Below are positions 20,091-30,150 of a stretch of DNA of 64,000 nucleotides, in pieces; position 1 is the first letter of the stretch; each line of letters begins with the position of its first letter. The DNA comes from a virus. A program made the position numbers and the translations under genes. The notes under the pieces are model-generated. The model saw only the letters and a list, made by a program, of their open reading frames with translations. It was not told where the DNA came from and ran no database searches. The stretch covers positions 30,413-94,412 of IMG/VR virus record IMGVR_UViG_3300008448_000023; one strand, written 5' to 3'.

Positions 20091-21405
20091 TTTTCGCCAG
20101 CAAGTACTGGATACCTTGAGTCCTAGCTTTTGTGGGGCAAAGTGGTTTAATGCTACCATTTGGCTTGGTAGCGGCATGAGCACCAGCTGCCATCACCCGC
20201 CAGCTCATTTGGTGGACATTGATAAAGTCACTACCAACCCTAAGCTGCTGCACAATACACCCGAAAAGAAAGACGACCGTGCAAAAATGCAGGCAGGCGA
20301 ACGTCCCAGTGGTTGCGAATACTGCTGGAAGATTGAAGACATGGGTCGCAATGCTGTTTCAGACCGTGTGTACAAATCAAAAATTTACCCTATAGCTGCA
20401 TTAAAGGAAGCACATGAAACTCCGCCTGATCAAGACGTGGATTTGCGAACTCTTGAAATTTCTTTTGATCGGACCTGCCAGTTTGCTTGTTCTTATTGTA
20501 ATCCTGCATTCAGTAGCACATGGGTTAAAGACATTAGGAATAACGGACCCTATATGGGCCTTGTGTCTGACGGTCGTAATCACTTTACACATGAGCATTC
20601 AAGTGCTCAATTGTATCGCTTCGGGGAGACCAATCCGTATGTTGAAGCTTTTTTTGCGTGGTGGGAATCAGATCTACATCACACATTACAAGAATTAAGA
20701 ATCACCGGCGGTGAGCCACTAATGAGCGGCCACACCTGGAAACTGATTGACTGGTTCCGTAACAATCCAGGACGCAGTCGCACACGCCTGGCCATCAACT
20801 CAAACCTGGGTGCAGATGTAGATGTGGATCGACTGCTGGATTCCATACAGGGGCTGGATGTGGACGTCTATACCAGCCAGGAAGCTGTGGGCGTTCAAGC
20901 CGAATACATACGTGATGGCCTGGACTATGTTGCCTGGAAGGCAAATGTAGAAAAGATCTTGGCCAGTGGCCGTGTGCGTACCTTGCACTTTATGGGCACT
21001 ATTAACGCACTGTGCCTGCCCAGCTTGCCCGACCATTTGCGTTATCTACTGGAACTAAAACAACGCTACGGGCGTGACGCAGTAAGTTACACACTGAACA
21101 TTTTGAGATTCCCCAGCTTTCAAAGTGCGCTGGTAATGCCACATGAACTACGTGCTAGATTTTCTGTAGAACTAAAAGAATTGCACTACCGCAATCAACA
21201 CAATCCGCTGTTTCATGAGCATGAATTGGATCACTTGCAACGGCTGATTGATTACTTGGATGTAGTCGAAACTCCGCATTCAGAAGCATTTGACCTCCCT
21301 AAACTACTGAACGATTTTGTTGAATTTTATCGACAGTACGATATTCGCAGAGCAAAGAACTTTGCACTGACGTTCCCTAAATTAAAGAAACTCATAAACA
21401 AATGA
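20077..21405 (+). CDS. Radical SAM protein with N-terminal auxiliary Cys cluster (2)
   Basis: 442 aa. Core motif C134-QFA-C138-SY-C141 followed by NPAFSSTW, then LRITGGEPLM. N-terminal Cys residues at C19 (FCGAKW), C38 (SCHHPP), C80 and C83 (GCEYCWKIEDMG) match those of the gene at 17615 closely, so the two are paralogues, as is the one at 30140. Starts inside the previous gene by 14 bases and its stop overlaps the next start. Probably a cytosolic SAM-radical enzyme; substrate unknown. Confidence 0.8.
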   Translation: MNDLDFRQQVLDTLSPSFCGAKWFNATIWLGSGMSTSCHHPPAHLVDIDKVTTNPKLLHNTPEKKDDRAKMQAGERPSGCEYCWKIEDMGRNAVSDRVYKSKIYPIAALKEAHETPPDQDVDLRTLEISFDRTCQFACSYCNPAFSSTWVKDIRNNGPYMGLVSDGRNHFTHEHSSAQLYRFGETNPYVEAFFAWWESDLHHTLQELRITGGEPLMSGHTWKLIDWFRNNPGRSRTRLAINSNLGADVDVDRLLDSIQGLDVDVYTSQEAVGVQAEYIRDGLDYVAWKANVEKILASGRVRTLHFMGTINALCLPSLPDHLRYLLELKQRYGRDAVSYTLNILRFPSFQSALVMPHELRARFSVELKELHYRNQHNPLFHEHELDHLQRLIDYLDVVETPHSEAFDLPKLLNDFVEFYRQYDIRRAKNFALTFPKLKKLINK

Positions 21406-23090
21406 CCCTAGAAGAATTACAAACACAATACAACGTAGTTGGCATAATTGATTTGTCTGCATGGACTAACAACTACGAAACCAGCACACAGTGGCTACGC
21501 AGTCAATGCCAAGCTGTGTACCAACCAGCCTACGCAGAAAATCAACGCATTGTGTTTGTACATTCACATGATTACTATGTTAAGAATGCAGACTCTGCGG
21601 GTATCATTTTAAAGAACATACAAGTAGCACTGAATGAAACTGATATTAGCAATTATTTTGCGCTAGTACTCAGTACCAATCCCAATATTGAACAAGAAAT
21701 GGCTTATATCAATTCGCAGAGTTCTGACCCAGTGCCTGTGAAATTTGAACGCTGTGTTGGCGAGTTTGTTACAAAAGAATTGACCCAGCATCCTTACAGT
21801 CGTAAAGAGCAGTATCAGTACGGATCGGCTAACCCTATAAAAATCAGCCTAAATGAAGTCAGCGAGCAAGATAAATTTTTACTCAGTGAAAGCAAGAACT
21901 TCTGCATTTACCCTTGGATTCACCTGCACGCTTGGCCCACGGGCGAAGCATATCCTTGCTGTCATGCCACACAGCATCCTGTGTATGGTAACACACGTAA
22001 AGAAACCTTGTCTGATGTATGGAATGGCACACGCATGCGACAACTAAGACAAGACATGCTGAGTGATACACCAAATGAAACCTGCCGTAAATGTCACGAA
22101 CAAGAAGATTCTGGATTCTTTAGTGGCAGACAAAGTGCAAACAAACATCACGGACACCATATTGATCGTGTGCATAGAACAGGACCTGATGGCACATTCA
22201 ATGAGTTTGAAATGACTTATTGGGATATTCGTTTTAGTAATCTTTGCAATTTAAAATGTCGTAGCTGTGGACATATCTTTAGCTCACAGTGGTATCAAGA
22301 TCAAGCCAAGTTAGCTGGAGGTACCTGGAAACAATCTAATCCTGTGCTTAACTATGCAGGACGTACAGAAACAGACATGTGGGAACAATTGATTCCACAT
22401 CTGGACTATGTGGAACAGATTTATTTTGCCGGTGGCGAACCCTTGCTGATGGAAGAACACTATCATATTCTCGACGAGTTAGTAAAAAGAAAAAGATTTG
22501 ATGTAAGATTGATTTACAACACCAATTTTACACACACTGACTTGAAAGGTAATTCGGTATTTGACTACTGGAAACAATTTGATTCGGTGGCTGTAGGCGC
22601 CAGCTTAGATGCTTCAGGAGCACGTGGAGAATACATACGCAAAGGCACAGACTGGGCACAAGTAGAACAAAATCGCAGAGACATGTTGGCAATTTGTCCT
22701 GGCGTGGATTTTTATATTTCGCCCACACTCAGTATCATGAATGCGCTACACCTGCCAGATTTTCATCGTGACTGGGTAGAAAAAGGCCTGCTAAAACCGC
22801 AAGATCTAAATGTGAATATTCTTCAGGACCCCTACGAATACAGACTGGACATTGCTACTCCTGAATACAAACAACAAATACAACAGCGATTTCTTGAACA
22901 CATTGAATGGTTGCGACCACAAGACCCCTTGCATAGAGCCACAGTGGGTTTTGAATCGGCAATCAACTACATGATGAGCACAGACAACACCGCACTGATA
23001 CCTAAATTTTGGGACAAGACTCAACAGCTGGATAAAATCAGAAAAGAAAACATCTTGGACATTATTCCTGAATTAGCTGCATTAAAATGA
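21402..23090 (+). CDS. Radical SAM protein with extra N-terminal domain (3)
   Basis: 562 aa, the longest of the set. Residues 1 to about 160 form an additional alpha/beta domain (VVGIIDLSAW, IVFVHSHDYY) absent from the paralogues. Then come C168 (FCIYPWIHLHAW), a PCC pair, TCRKCHEQED, and the SAM motif C282-NLK-C286-RS-C289-G, followed by YFAGGEPLL. This is the second subfamily here (PW, PCC and CxKC blocks), shared with the genes at 23706, 24913 and 59279. ATGA overlap with the upstream gene. Confidence 0.8.
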   Translation: MTLEELQTQYNVVGIIDLSAWTNNYETSTQWLRSQCQAVYQPAYAENQRIVFVHSHDYYVKNADSAGIILKNIQVALNETDISNYFALVLSTNPNIEQEMAYINSQSSDPVPVKFERCVGEFVTKELTQHPYSRKEQYQYGSANPIKISLNEVSEQDKFLLSESKNFCIYPWIHLHAWPTGEAYPCCHATQHPVYGNTRKETLSDVWNGTRMRQLRQDMLSDTPNETCRKCHEQEDSGFFSGRQSANKHHGHHIDRVHRTGPDGTFNEFEMTYWDIRFSNLCNLKCRSCGHIFSSQWYQDQAKLAGGTWKQSNPVLNYAGRTETDMWEQLIPHLDYVEQIYFAGGEPLLMEEHYHILDELVKRKRFDVRLIYNTNFTHTDLKGNSVFDYWKQFDSVAVGASLDASGARGEYIRKGTDWAQVEQNRRDMLAICPGVDFYISPTLSIMNALHLPDFHRDWVEKGLLKPQDLNVNILQDPYEYRLDIATPEYKQQIQQRFLEHIEWLRPQDPLHRATVGFESAINYMMSTDNTALIPKFWDKTQQLDKIRKENILDIIPELAALK

Positions 23091-23725
23091 GTTTGAATTT
23101 TGATAGTTTTTTTGGCGCACCTACTTCCTATGTGCCGGGACCGTATTTTTTAGCAGCAGGTTGCAGTCATACTTCAGCGGTGGGGGTAGATGCTGATCAA
23201 TGCTGGGCAGGCCAACTGGCTCAACGCACTCGAATCAAGACTTGTAATCTAGCCGAAGCCGGGGGCAATGCCTGGATTGCCAGTATGCGTATAGCACAGT
23301 GGATTCTGGTCACCGGTCGTCCAGAGTTTGTTGTGGTACAATGGCCTCACCCCATACGCACAGTGATATGGAAAAACGGACAAGGTAATTCTGTTAACGT
23401 ACACGACACTGAAGATCATTTATTTCACACCCGCTTGCGCTACGGTGACTCCAATTACTGGGCTGAGTGGATGCAGGCAATAATTACTACAAATGCCATT
23501 TGCGTCGCAGCCAAAATCCCCATTATAAATTGGAGTCTTGACAACGTTGATCCGCACTATCTTGCACTGTTAAAGGCCAATGGCATTGTTGTGCATGATC
23601 AAACAGATCAACCACGCTGGGAAAGAGACCGGTCGGGCTCAGATCAACGACATGCCGGGCCCTTGTCACATGCGCAATGGGCACAACAATTACAGGAAAT
23701 GTTAAATGCAATTACCACACGATAA
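23087..23725 (+). CDS. SGNH/GDSL-type hydrolase-like protein (1)
   Basis: 212 aa. Block I is AAGCSHTSAVG (a variant of GDSL with Cys before Ser), block III is EAGGNAW with the Gly/Asn pair, and block V is DQRHAGPLSH, giving the Asp-x-x-His dyad. This matches the SGNH esterase/acetyltransferase fold. No signal peptide, so probably cytosolic. It lies between two radical SAM genes with overlapping ends. It may add or remove acyl groups on a sugar; this is inferred from family and context. Confidence 0.6.
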   Translation: MSLNFDSFFGAPTSYVPGPYFLAAGCSHTSAVGVDADQCWAGQLAQRTRIKTCNLAEAGGNAWIASMRIAQWILVTGRPEFVVVQWPHPIRTVIWKNGQGNSVNVHDTEDHLFHTRLRYGDSNYWAEWMQAIITTNAICVAAKIPIINWSLDNVDPHYLALLKANGIVVHDQTDQPRWERDRSGSDQRHAGPLSHAQWAQQLQEMLNAITTR

Positions 23726-24944
23726 ATTCTGCGTATTACCTTGGATCAGTTTGGAGGCCAGCCCTATAGGTACAGTACGTCCTTGTTGCCTAGCCGACGA
23801 CGAAATTGTAGACAACGCTGGCAACAAATTTGAATTAAGTACAGCAAATTTTGGAGACATTCAAAATTCCAATCACATGCGCGATCTTCGCCAGGAGTTC
23901 TTGGATGGAAAAAAACCTCAAACCTGCCGTAAGTGCTGGAACGAAGAACGTGCAGGACGCACATCAAAACGTATGCACACCCTGGACAGACTCAAACATG
24001 TGGTCACAGATACAGAGTGGACCGCAGATGCTAAACCTTTGATGTTCCTGGATCTCAAGCTGGGCAACATCTGCAACTTGAAATGCCGTATATGCGGTTC
24101 ATGGTCTAGCAGTCAATTTGCCGCAGAAGAAATCCAATGGACTGCCTCGCATGAACGCAAGCAAACCTATGCATATCAAATGTTGCGAGCTGGTGCATGG
24201 CCACAGGAAAATCAACAATTCTGGAATCAAATTGATAGCTGCCTGACAGATATTCGTTATATTGAATTCACAGGTGGTGAGCCATTTATGATTAAAGAAC
24301 ACTTTGCTATGTTACAAGGCATTGTGGATCGTGGTATTGCACATCAGGTAGAAATACATTACAACACCAACGGAACCATTTTTCCCGAAGAAGCTGTTGA
24401 AATCTGGCGCCATTTCAAAACTGTAGAAGTAGCGTTCAGCATCGACGACATGGGTCCTCGTTTTGAATATCAGCGCACCAATGCCAAGTGGGTAGAAGTA
24501 GAAGAAAATATAGCACGTTTCTTTGAATTGAAAAACACGTTGCCTGGGTTGAAATTACAGGTCTGCTGCACAGTCAATGTATTCAACGTCATGTATTTGC
24601 ATCAAACGTCAGACTGGATTGTACAGCAAGGATTTGACTTTGTGTATTGGAATATGATGCATGATGCTTGGTATTTTTCTATAGCCACACTGCCCAAAGA
24701 AGCCAAAGAAAAAATTGATCAGCATTTTGCACGGCATGTTACACAGCCCAGCTGTCAAGCTGAATTTATTCGCATAATTGATTTTATGAATCGTGGTGCT
24801 GATTCCGACGGTGATATGTTGCGTATGAAAATACGTGACTTAGATCGTAAACGCGGACAGAATCTTGCAGACTTTGCACCCGAATTTGCAGCCATGATCA
24901 ACTACAATTACAATGACACAGACCCCAACGCTCCCAAAGCCTGA
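23706..24944 (+). CDS. Radical SAM protein with N-terminal auxiliary Cys cluster (4)
   Basis: 412 aa. N-terminal ligands C9 (FCVLPW), C27-C28 (RPCC), C74 and C77 (TCRKC) precede the SAM motif C123-NLK-C127-RI-C130-G, and EFTGGEPFM follows. The AMINO-end block resembles the C-terminal SPASM domain of anaerobic sulfatase-maturating-type enzymes (PW...PCC...CxxC), but placed in front of the TIM barrel. Overlaps the SGNH gene by 20 bases and the next radical SAM gene by 32 bases. Substrate unknown. Confidence 0.8.
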   Translation: MQLPHDKFCVLPWISLEASPIGTVRPCCLADDEIVDNAGNKFELSTANFGDIQNSNHMRDLRQEFLDGKKPQTCRKCWNEERAGRTSKRMHTLDRLKHVVTDTEWTADAKPLMFLDLKLGNICNLKCRICGSWSSSQFAAEEIQWTASHERKQTYAYQMLRAGAWPQENQQFWNQIDSCLTDIRYIEFTGGEPFMIKEHFAMLQGIVDRGIAHQVEIHYNTNGTIFPEEAVEIWRHFKTVEVAFSIDDMGPRFEYQRTNAKWVEVEENIARFFELKNTLPGLKLQVCCTVNVFNVMYLHQTSDWIVQQGFDFVYWNMMHDAWYFSIATLPKEAKEKIDQHFARHVTQPSCQAEFIRIIDFMNRGADSDGDMLRMKIRDLDRKRGQNLADFAPEFAAMINYNYNDTDPNAPKA

Positions 24945-26229
24945 CACCTTGTGCATGGCACCTTGGACGCACACATATCTAAGCCCGCAAACCGAGCGTA
25001 GAATGTGCTGTGCGTCGAGAGAACCTGCACAGAACTTTGCGCAATACATAGACACAGCCGCAGGCACTGGGCGCTATATTCCTGTCACACTAGAACAGCA
25101 CTGGAACAGTGATCACATGAAGTCAGTTCGTCGCAGAATGATGGCAGGGGAAACCTTGCCTGAGTGTGAAGTATGCAATGACCGACTGCTTAATACCAGC
25201 GTTTACCGCACTTACTTTGATCATTTGTTTGGGCACAAACTAGAGGAAATATATGCAAGTACCGATGCTTCAGGGCACACAAGCATGGCTCCTGTTTCGT
25301 GGGATTACCGCTTTAGTAACCTTTGCAACTTCAAATGCAGAACCTGCGGAGATATGCTTTCGTCAGCATGGGAGACCGAAGAAAAGACTCAAAACATGGT
25401 TGACTGGCATAATCCAAAAAATAATTGGATGCAACCTAATTATCGTCAACAGATCACTGAGTTTCAGGATAGTCAGGTTGAGGCCGAATTTGCTGCCGCC
25501 GTTGAGCGACATGATGTTGAAGAGATCTACTGGGTAGGTGGCGAACCCTTGATGTATGAACAACACTGGCGTTACATGCAACGCATTGTTGAACTAGGAG
25601 ATGGACCCAGATTATATGCACGATACAACACTAACCTTAGCCGAATTCATTATCGGGGGCGTGACCTTTATAGTGATATCCTGGATCATATACGAGATTG
25701 GCAAATTTGCGCGAGCATTGACGGCACTGGAGCAATCGGTGAATACATTAGAACAGGTCTTGACTACGCAACGTTCTGCAGAAACTTCGAAGCAGGACTG
25801 CAACACCAGCGAAACCGACGACAGATGAGACTGGACTTTACATTGACGTTGCCGGGCATGTTTGAAGTTGATGCAATGCAGCAATTGGCCTCCAGCTATG
25901 ACGTAGAATTGTTGGTCAAAGTGATATTCAGTTTTACTCCAGATATTATTATGAGTCCTTTGGCATTGCCACGACATCTGTTGGATGTCTGGGTAGATGA
26001 ACTAGTGCCCAATTGTACCTCCGGTGCCATGCGCGATGTACTGCTACAGTTAAAGAACCGTCCCACATTTGAACAACAATGGCCTGAAGAATATCGTGCA
26101 GGTCTTGCTCGAGGCAAGGCTCGTGTGTTAAAATTAGAAAGCATAAGAACACAGTCGGTAACAATGACTGACATTCTGGGCACACGTCCAGAAATACTAA
26201 AATGGTGGAACGAAATTGGAATCAATTGA
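24913..26229 (+). CDS. Radical SAM protein with N-terminal auxiliary Cys cluster (5)
   Basis: 438 aa. C14 (LCMAPW), C32-C33 (MCC), C85 and C88 (ECEVC) form the N-terminal auxiliary set; SAM motif C138-NFK-C142-RT-C145-G; then WVGGEPLMYE. Belongs to the PW/PCC subfamily together with the genes at 21402, 23706 and 59279. The end overlaps the next gene by 14 bases, again implying coupled translation and a fixed stoichiometry in the island. Confidence 0.8.
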   Translation: MTQTPTLPKPDTLCMAPWTHTYLSPQTERRMCCASREPAQNFAQYIDTAAGTGRYIPVTLEQHWNSDHMKSVRRRMMAGETLPECEVCNDRLLNTSVYRTYFDHLFGHKLEEIYASTDASGHTSMAPVSWDYRFSNLCNFKCRTCGDMLSSAWETEEKTQNMVDWHNPKNNWMQPNYRQQITEFQDSQVEAEFAAAVERHDVEEIYWVGGEPLMYEQHWRYMQRIVELGDGPRLYARYNTNLSRIHYRGRDLYSDILDHIRDWQICASIDGTGAIGEYIRTGLDYATFCRNFEAGLQHQRNRRQMRLDFTLTLPGMFEVDAMQQLASSYDVELLVKVIFSFTPDIIMSPLALPRHLLDVWVDELVPNCTSGAMRDVLLQLKNRPTFEQQWPEEYRAGLARGKARVLKLESIRTQSVTMTDILGTRPEILKWWNEIGIN

Positions 26230-27250
26230 AATAGATCTCCGTGGCAACAGCGGAGACTGTCTAACTGTTTATATCAATGTGCACGACAACAGTTTGAGTC
26301 GTAAATGGTTGGCCGCGCTCAATGATATTATTCGTAATCAACTGCATCTAGAAAAGAACTATTGTTGGATGGGCTGGACTGAGCATGATCGCAACTTAGA
26401 ATATCTTTGTACACAAGTCAATCGCAGTATTCATGCAATCAACAGCAGCAATTTAGATTATCGTATACAAGACTTTTTTAGTCCTGCCAATGTAATACAA
26501 AAAAATCTTGATGTCAATCATGACAAAATGAATCATCTGCATCGTTATTTCGAAGACCTGCAAGGAACTTCGGGTGCAATGAGCAGGTACTACACAGCCG
26601 CAGACGATCACACACGTTGGCACATACGCCAATTAAATTTATTGTGTCATGAAATAGAAAGTCTTGTGCTGAGCATGCGCAAAGATGTGCAAGCACCTGA
26701 ATGGAAGCGTCCCAGCCAGTTGATGTGCTGGCTCAATGCCCCACGTTTTGTGCTAGAACAAGAAGATTATGAGTTGTTTGGTGTTGACACCATTAACCGT
26801 AGTCTTGGTGGTGTGTATGTGGGCGTGAACAAAGCAGTAGGCAAGCACCATTGGGAAGTGTTCAACGACGAAGGCCGCGACAGTCGCATCGGCGAACTTG
26901 TTACGTCCTCACTAAAAGCACAGACTGAAGCCGCAGGAGATTTTGATATTGAGTGGGCACGTGACCCTGGCGCTTACCATTGGCAAAAGACCAAATTGGC
27001 TGAATTCCGTGAATGGCTTATCGCGAACGGATTTGATCCTGACGACAAAGCCCTCACTATCGGCCATCCCAAGGTTGCTCAAGTTGATTTGCAGCGCTCA
27101 TTCGGCACAACAGACTACACAGAGATATGGGCACAGCTAGCCCAACATCTGGATGTGTATAAAATACGCACCAGTTCAGCAGAAGCTACATATAACTATA
27201 ACTGGAGCGATGCAGACTATGCAGAGCAACAAATAAAGGAACTTAAATGA
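26216..27250 (+). CDS. Unknown phage protein, 344 aa
   Basis: Begins with TTG at 26216, preceded by GGTGGA at normal spacing. The N-terminus ESIEIDLRGNSGDCLTVYINVHDN is beta-rich; the middle is helical with many His/Trp/Tyr (HIRQLNLLCHEIESL); the C-terminal third contains GGVYVGVNKAVGKHHWEVFNDEGRDSRIG and ends in a Trp/Tyr-rich segment. No family motif I can name. It sits between the radical SAM block and an SGNH protein, with overlapping ends, so it is part of the same transcription unit. A substrate carrier or partner is conceivable but not shown. Confidence 0.65.
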   Translation: MESIEIDLRGNSGDCLTVYINVHDNSLSRKWLAALNDIIRNQLHLEKNYCWMGWTEHDRNLEYLCTQVNRSIHAINSSNLDYRIQDFFSPANVIQKNLDVNHDKMNHLHRYFEDLQGTSGAMSRYYTAADDHTRWHIRQLNLLCHEIESLVLSMRKDVQAPEWKRPSQLMCWLNAPRFVLEQEDYELFGVDTINRSLGGVYVGVNKAVGKHHWEVFNDEGRDSRIGELVTSSLKAQTEAAGDFDIEWARDPGAYHWQKTKLAEFREWLIANGFDPDDKALTIGHPKVAQVDLQRSFGTTDYTEIWAQLAQHLDVYKIRTSSAEATYNYNWSDADYAEQQIKELK

Positions 27251-27348
27251 ACTGGATTAAAAGCATCTGGAATCGAATTACCTTGGAAATTCGCTATCGT
27301 AAAAAGCTAAAAGAACTACGCAAGCGCGATCCATTTATCTACAAATGA
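27247..27348 (+). CDS. Very small basic protein, 33 aa
   Basis: ATG overlaps the stop of the 344-aa gene (ATGA) and the stop overlaps the ATG of the SGNH gene (ATGAAA), so it is locked into the translational chain. The product is basic and helical (RYRKKLKELRKRDPFIYK at the C-terminus). Similar tiny proteins with a KELRKRDPFIY-like end occur in T4-like marine phages as far as I recall. No function known. Confidence 0.7.
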   Translation: MNWIKSIWNRITLEIRYRKKLKELRKRDPFIYK

Positions 27349-27989
27349 AAAAGCAGTTGTTAACAGTAGGGGATAGTTTTACCTATGGTGATGAACTTGA
27401 CGATATCTATCAGGCTTGGCCTTATCAGTTGGCAGATCTACTAGATTACGAAGTGCATAACATGGGCCTAAGCGGTGCCAGCAATGCTAGTATATTGCGT
27501 AGATCACTAGAAGAACTAGTAACCAACGAGTACGATCTAGTAATCATTGGATGGACTAACCCGGGACGTATCGAGTGGAAAGACGACACTGGTATTCCCT
27601 ATAACATGTGGCCAGGACATGCAGGGTCGTCGGCGTTCTTTGTTGAACAACCATGGCGGTTGGATCTGCTGAGCTACATTAGTCAACATCATAATTCATC
27701 ATACCTGTATCAGCGATATCTAATTCAAGTTCTTTCTTTACAATCTTATTTTGAAGCACATAACATTGAGTATAGAATGATAGATACTGTACGCAACAAC
27801 TACTATCGAAAAGTTGGCGCCGAAGAACATGATAAATTAGAAGCAAAAATAAACACTAAAAAGTTTGTAGGCTGGAACAGTTTTGGAATGTCTGAGCTAA
27901 CTATGGATTGTCCACGCGGTGTAGGTAGTCACCCACTGGAAAAAGGCCATAAAAAAATAGCCAATGAAATATATCAAGGATTAAAATGA
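27345..27989 (+). CDS. SGNH/GDSL-type hydrolase-like protein (2)
   Basis: 214 aa. Block I VGDSFTYGDE holds the nucleophile Ser in a GDS context; GLSGASNASI supplies the Gly and Asn oxyanion-hole blocks; GSHPLEKGHKKIA near the C-terminus supplies the catalytic His region. All three SGNH landmarks are present. Cytosolic, no signal peptide. It directly precedes the carbamoyltransferase, overlapping it by 4 bases. Likely esterase or acyltransferase on a sugar or small molecule; the direction of the reaction is unknown. Confidence 0.7.
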   Translation: MKKQLLTVGDSFTYGDELDDIYQAWPYQLADLLDYEVHNMGLSGASNASILRRSLEELVTNEYDLVIIGWTNPGRIEWKDDTGIPYNMWPGHAGSSAFFVEQPWRLDLLSYISQHHNSSYLYQRYLIQVLSLQSYFEAHNIEYRMIDTVRNNYYRKVGAEEHDKLEAKINTKKFVGWNSFGMSELTMDCPRGVGSHPLEKGHKKIANEIYQGLK

Positions 27990-29467
27990 ATATTCTAGGG
28001 ATATCCGGCGGCTTTCACGATGCTGCTGCCACAGTAATTGATAGTTCAGGCAACATCTTGTTTGCTGGCCATGCAGAACGCTATAGTAAATGCAAGAGCG
28101 ATGCTGACATTGGCTCTGCACTGTTAGACGAACTAGAGCAATACAATCCCATTGGTACTGTAGCATACTATGAACGACCGCTAGTAAAGCAACTGCGTCA
28201 ATGGTACGCAGGACAGGGCATAGAGTGGGATAAACTAACTGCTCGACAAGCTGTGAACAAACAAACACAAGGGAGGTACGATCATGTGCCCATACAGTCT
28301 TTCAATCATCATCTTAGCCATGCTGCTGCGGGGTTTCAAACGAGCACGTTCCAAAGAGCCACAGTTGTGGTAATAGATGCTGTGGGTGAATTTGAAACAA
28401 TCACAATATGGGGAGCACAATATGATCGAAGTGGTGTGGCAAAGTATAAAAGACTTTGGAGCCAGCGTTATCCACATTCAATTGGACTGTTCTACAGCGC
28501 AGCTACTGGCAGCGTTGGCCTACGCCCACTAGATGAAGAATACATCTTGATGGGCATGGCTGCTTACGGCAGCTCAGAACATAATCTAACACTGCAAAAA
28601 AAGCTAGTCAGTGATACTGTGAATATTAAATTCCGTGAAAATCTACACACAGGCATAGACAGTAAACACCTAGCTGACATGACAGACTATGACATTGCTG
28701 CCAGCGCACAGGCCATTGCAGAAAATTTGATCAACAATGTCATGAGCAGAGCACGTGATTTTAAGTGGTCTGACAATCTGGTATACATGGGTGGCGTTGC
28801 TCTCAATTGTTCAGCCAACAGGCATATAGGACGGTATTTTGATAACATATGGATTATGCCTTGCCCTGGCGATGCTGGCAGTAGCCTGGGTGCTGCTGCC
28901 CTGGCTTGGGGTAAAAGAGTTAAATGGACTGATGCTTATCTCGGACACAATATCGCTGGTGACTATCCTGTTAATGATATTCTCAATCATCTGGCATCTG
29001 ATCTCATTGTTGGTGTTGCTAGCGGCCGTGCTGAGTTTGGTCCTCGTGCACTAGGAAATCGTAGCTTGCTGGCCGATCCACGAGGCGAGCGTATCAAGGA
29101 CCAAGTAAATGCAATCAAACGTAGACAAAAATTTAGACCTTTTGCCCCTGTTATTTTGGAGGAACATGTTGATATGTACTTTGATATGCCTAGGGGTTTC
29201 CCTGACAGTAGGTATATGCAAGTCATCGCTCGTTGCCGGCATCCTCACATATTTCCTGCTATCATTCATCATGACCACACTAGTCGTGTACAAACTGTGC
29301 CGCGAGATGGAAGCGGAATTAGACAACTACTCGAAAAGTGGTACACAATGACTGGGTGTCCCATGTTGCTGAACACATCGTTGAACATTCGCGGCGAACC
29401 CATGGTCAACGATCGCAAGGACGCAGACAGATTTGAAACATTGTATGGCGTCAAAGTATGCAGTTGA
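27986..29467 (+). CDS. NodU/CmcH-family carbamoyltransferase
   Basis: 493 aa. N-terminal ASKHA-type domain begins ILGISGGFHDAAA; the metal/ATP motif HHLSHA is at residues 108-113; MGGVALNCSANR and GDAGSSLGAA follow; the C-terminal domain has GRAEFGPRALGNRSLLADP and LNTSLNIRGEP. These are diagnostic for O-carbamoyltransferases that use carbamoyl phosphate and ATP to form carbamoyl-adenylate and transfer it to a hydroxyl of a sugar or secondary metabolite (NodU, CmcH, TobZ, SxtI). Full length for the family is about 500-600 aa, so this is slightly short. Neighbours suggest a sugar acceptor. Confidence 0.88.
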   Translation: MNILGISGGFHDAAATVIDSSGNILFAGHAERYSKCKSDADIGSALLDELEQYNPIGTVAYYERPLVKQLRQWYAGQGIEWDKLTARQAVNKQTQGRYDHVPIQSFNHHLSHAAAGFQTSTFQRATVVVIDAVGEFETITIWGAQYDRSGVAKYKRLWSQRYPHSIGLFYSAATGSVGLRPLDEEYILMGMAAYGSSEHNLTLQKKLVSDTVNIKFRENLHTGIDSKHLADMTDYDIAASAQAIAENLINNVMSRARDFKWSDNLVYMGGVALNCSANRHIGRYFDNIWIMPCPGDAGSSLGAAALAWGKRVKWTDAYLGHNIAGDYPVNDILNHLASDLIVGVASGRAEFGPRALGNRSLLADPRGERIKDQVNAIKRRQKFRPFAPVILEEHVDMYFDMPRGFPDSRYMQVIARCRHPHIFPAIIHHDHTSRVQTVPRDGSGIRQLLEKWYTMTGCPMLLNTSLNIRGEPMVNDRKDADRFETLYGVKVCS

Positions 29468-30150
29468 GCGGAAATTTGTTGATACTGGGAGATAGCTTTT
29501 GTCAACATCCTGAATACTGGCCTGAGTATTTTGCTGGTCATATACTGGGACCAACCAGTCAACATCGTTGCCTAGGGTACGGCGGCGCCAGCTGGTGGTT
29601 TTTGCGCGACAAATTATTGCAGTTCATATCTTGTGAATCAAAGTTTTGGAACAACACAGAGCTGCTGGTTATGATACATCCTCCGCGATCACGAATTCAT
29701 ACTACATTAGACGAAGTTAGATTTAAAACTTTTGATCCTCCTTTGCCACGTGTTTTCAACAATGTTGATTTTGAAGAGTTAGACATAGCAGTCAAGCTTT
29801 ATTACAAGTATTTTCATTCAGAAGAATATTGCCGTTGGGCAGAAACTCAATGGTTCAAAGAATTATCCACACTGTGCAAAAATAAACAAGTTATCAATCT
29901 GTTTGTAGACATAGATGTGCCTAGATCATCTGACCACTTGCCAGGAATAACAATAGATCAGTCATTGATTGGAATTCAATTCAATCAATACATGCGTACA
30001 CAAGATATTGAACCATTTGATGGTATCATTGGATTTCAAAATCATTTCACGGCAAACAACAACAAAATCTTTGCCAAACAACTATATGAAATTGCTCAAG
30101 GTACAACCAAAAAATTTAACCCAACAGAATTTGAAAAGTATGAGCAATAG
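29458..30150 (+). CDS. SGNH-like protein (3)
   Basis: 230 aa. ILGDSFCQHPEYW gives block I; LGYGGASWW a Gly-rich block; FQNHFTANNNKIFAKQLYE near residue 200 resembles the C-terminal His block of phage SGNH-like proteins, though the usual DxxH Asp is not evident. Overlaps the carbamoyltransferase by 10 bases and the next radical SAM gene by 11 bases. Likely the same fold as the other three SGNH proteins; activity less certain because of the changed block V. Confidence 0.5.
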   Translation: MQLSGNLLILGDSFCQHPEYWPEYFAGHILGPTSQHRCLGYGGASWWFLRDKLLQFISCESKFWNNTELLVMIHPPRSRIHTTLDEVRFKTFDPPLPRVFNNVDFEELDIAVKLYYKYFHSEEYCRWAETQWFKELSTLCKNKQVINLFVDIDVPRSSDHLPGITIDQSLIGIQFNQYMRTQDIEPFDGIIGFQNHFTANNNKIFAKQLYEIAQGTTKKFNPTEFEKYEQ

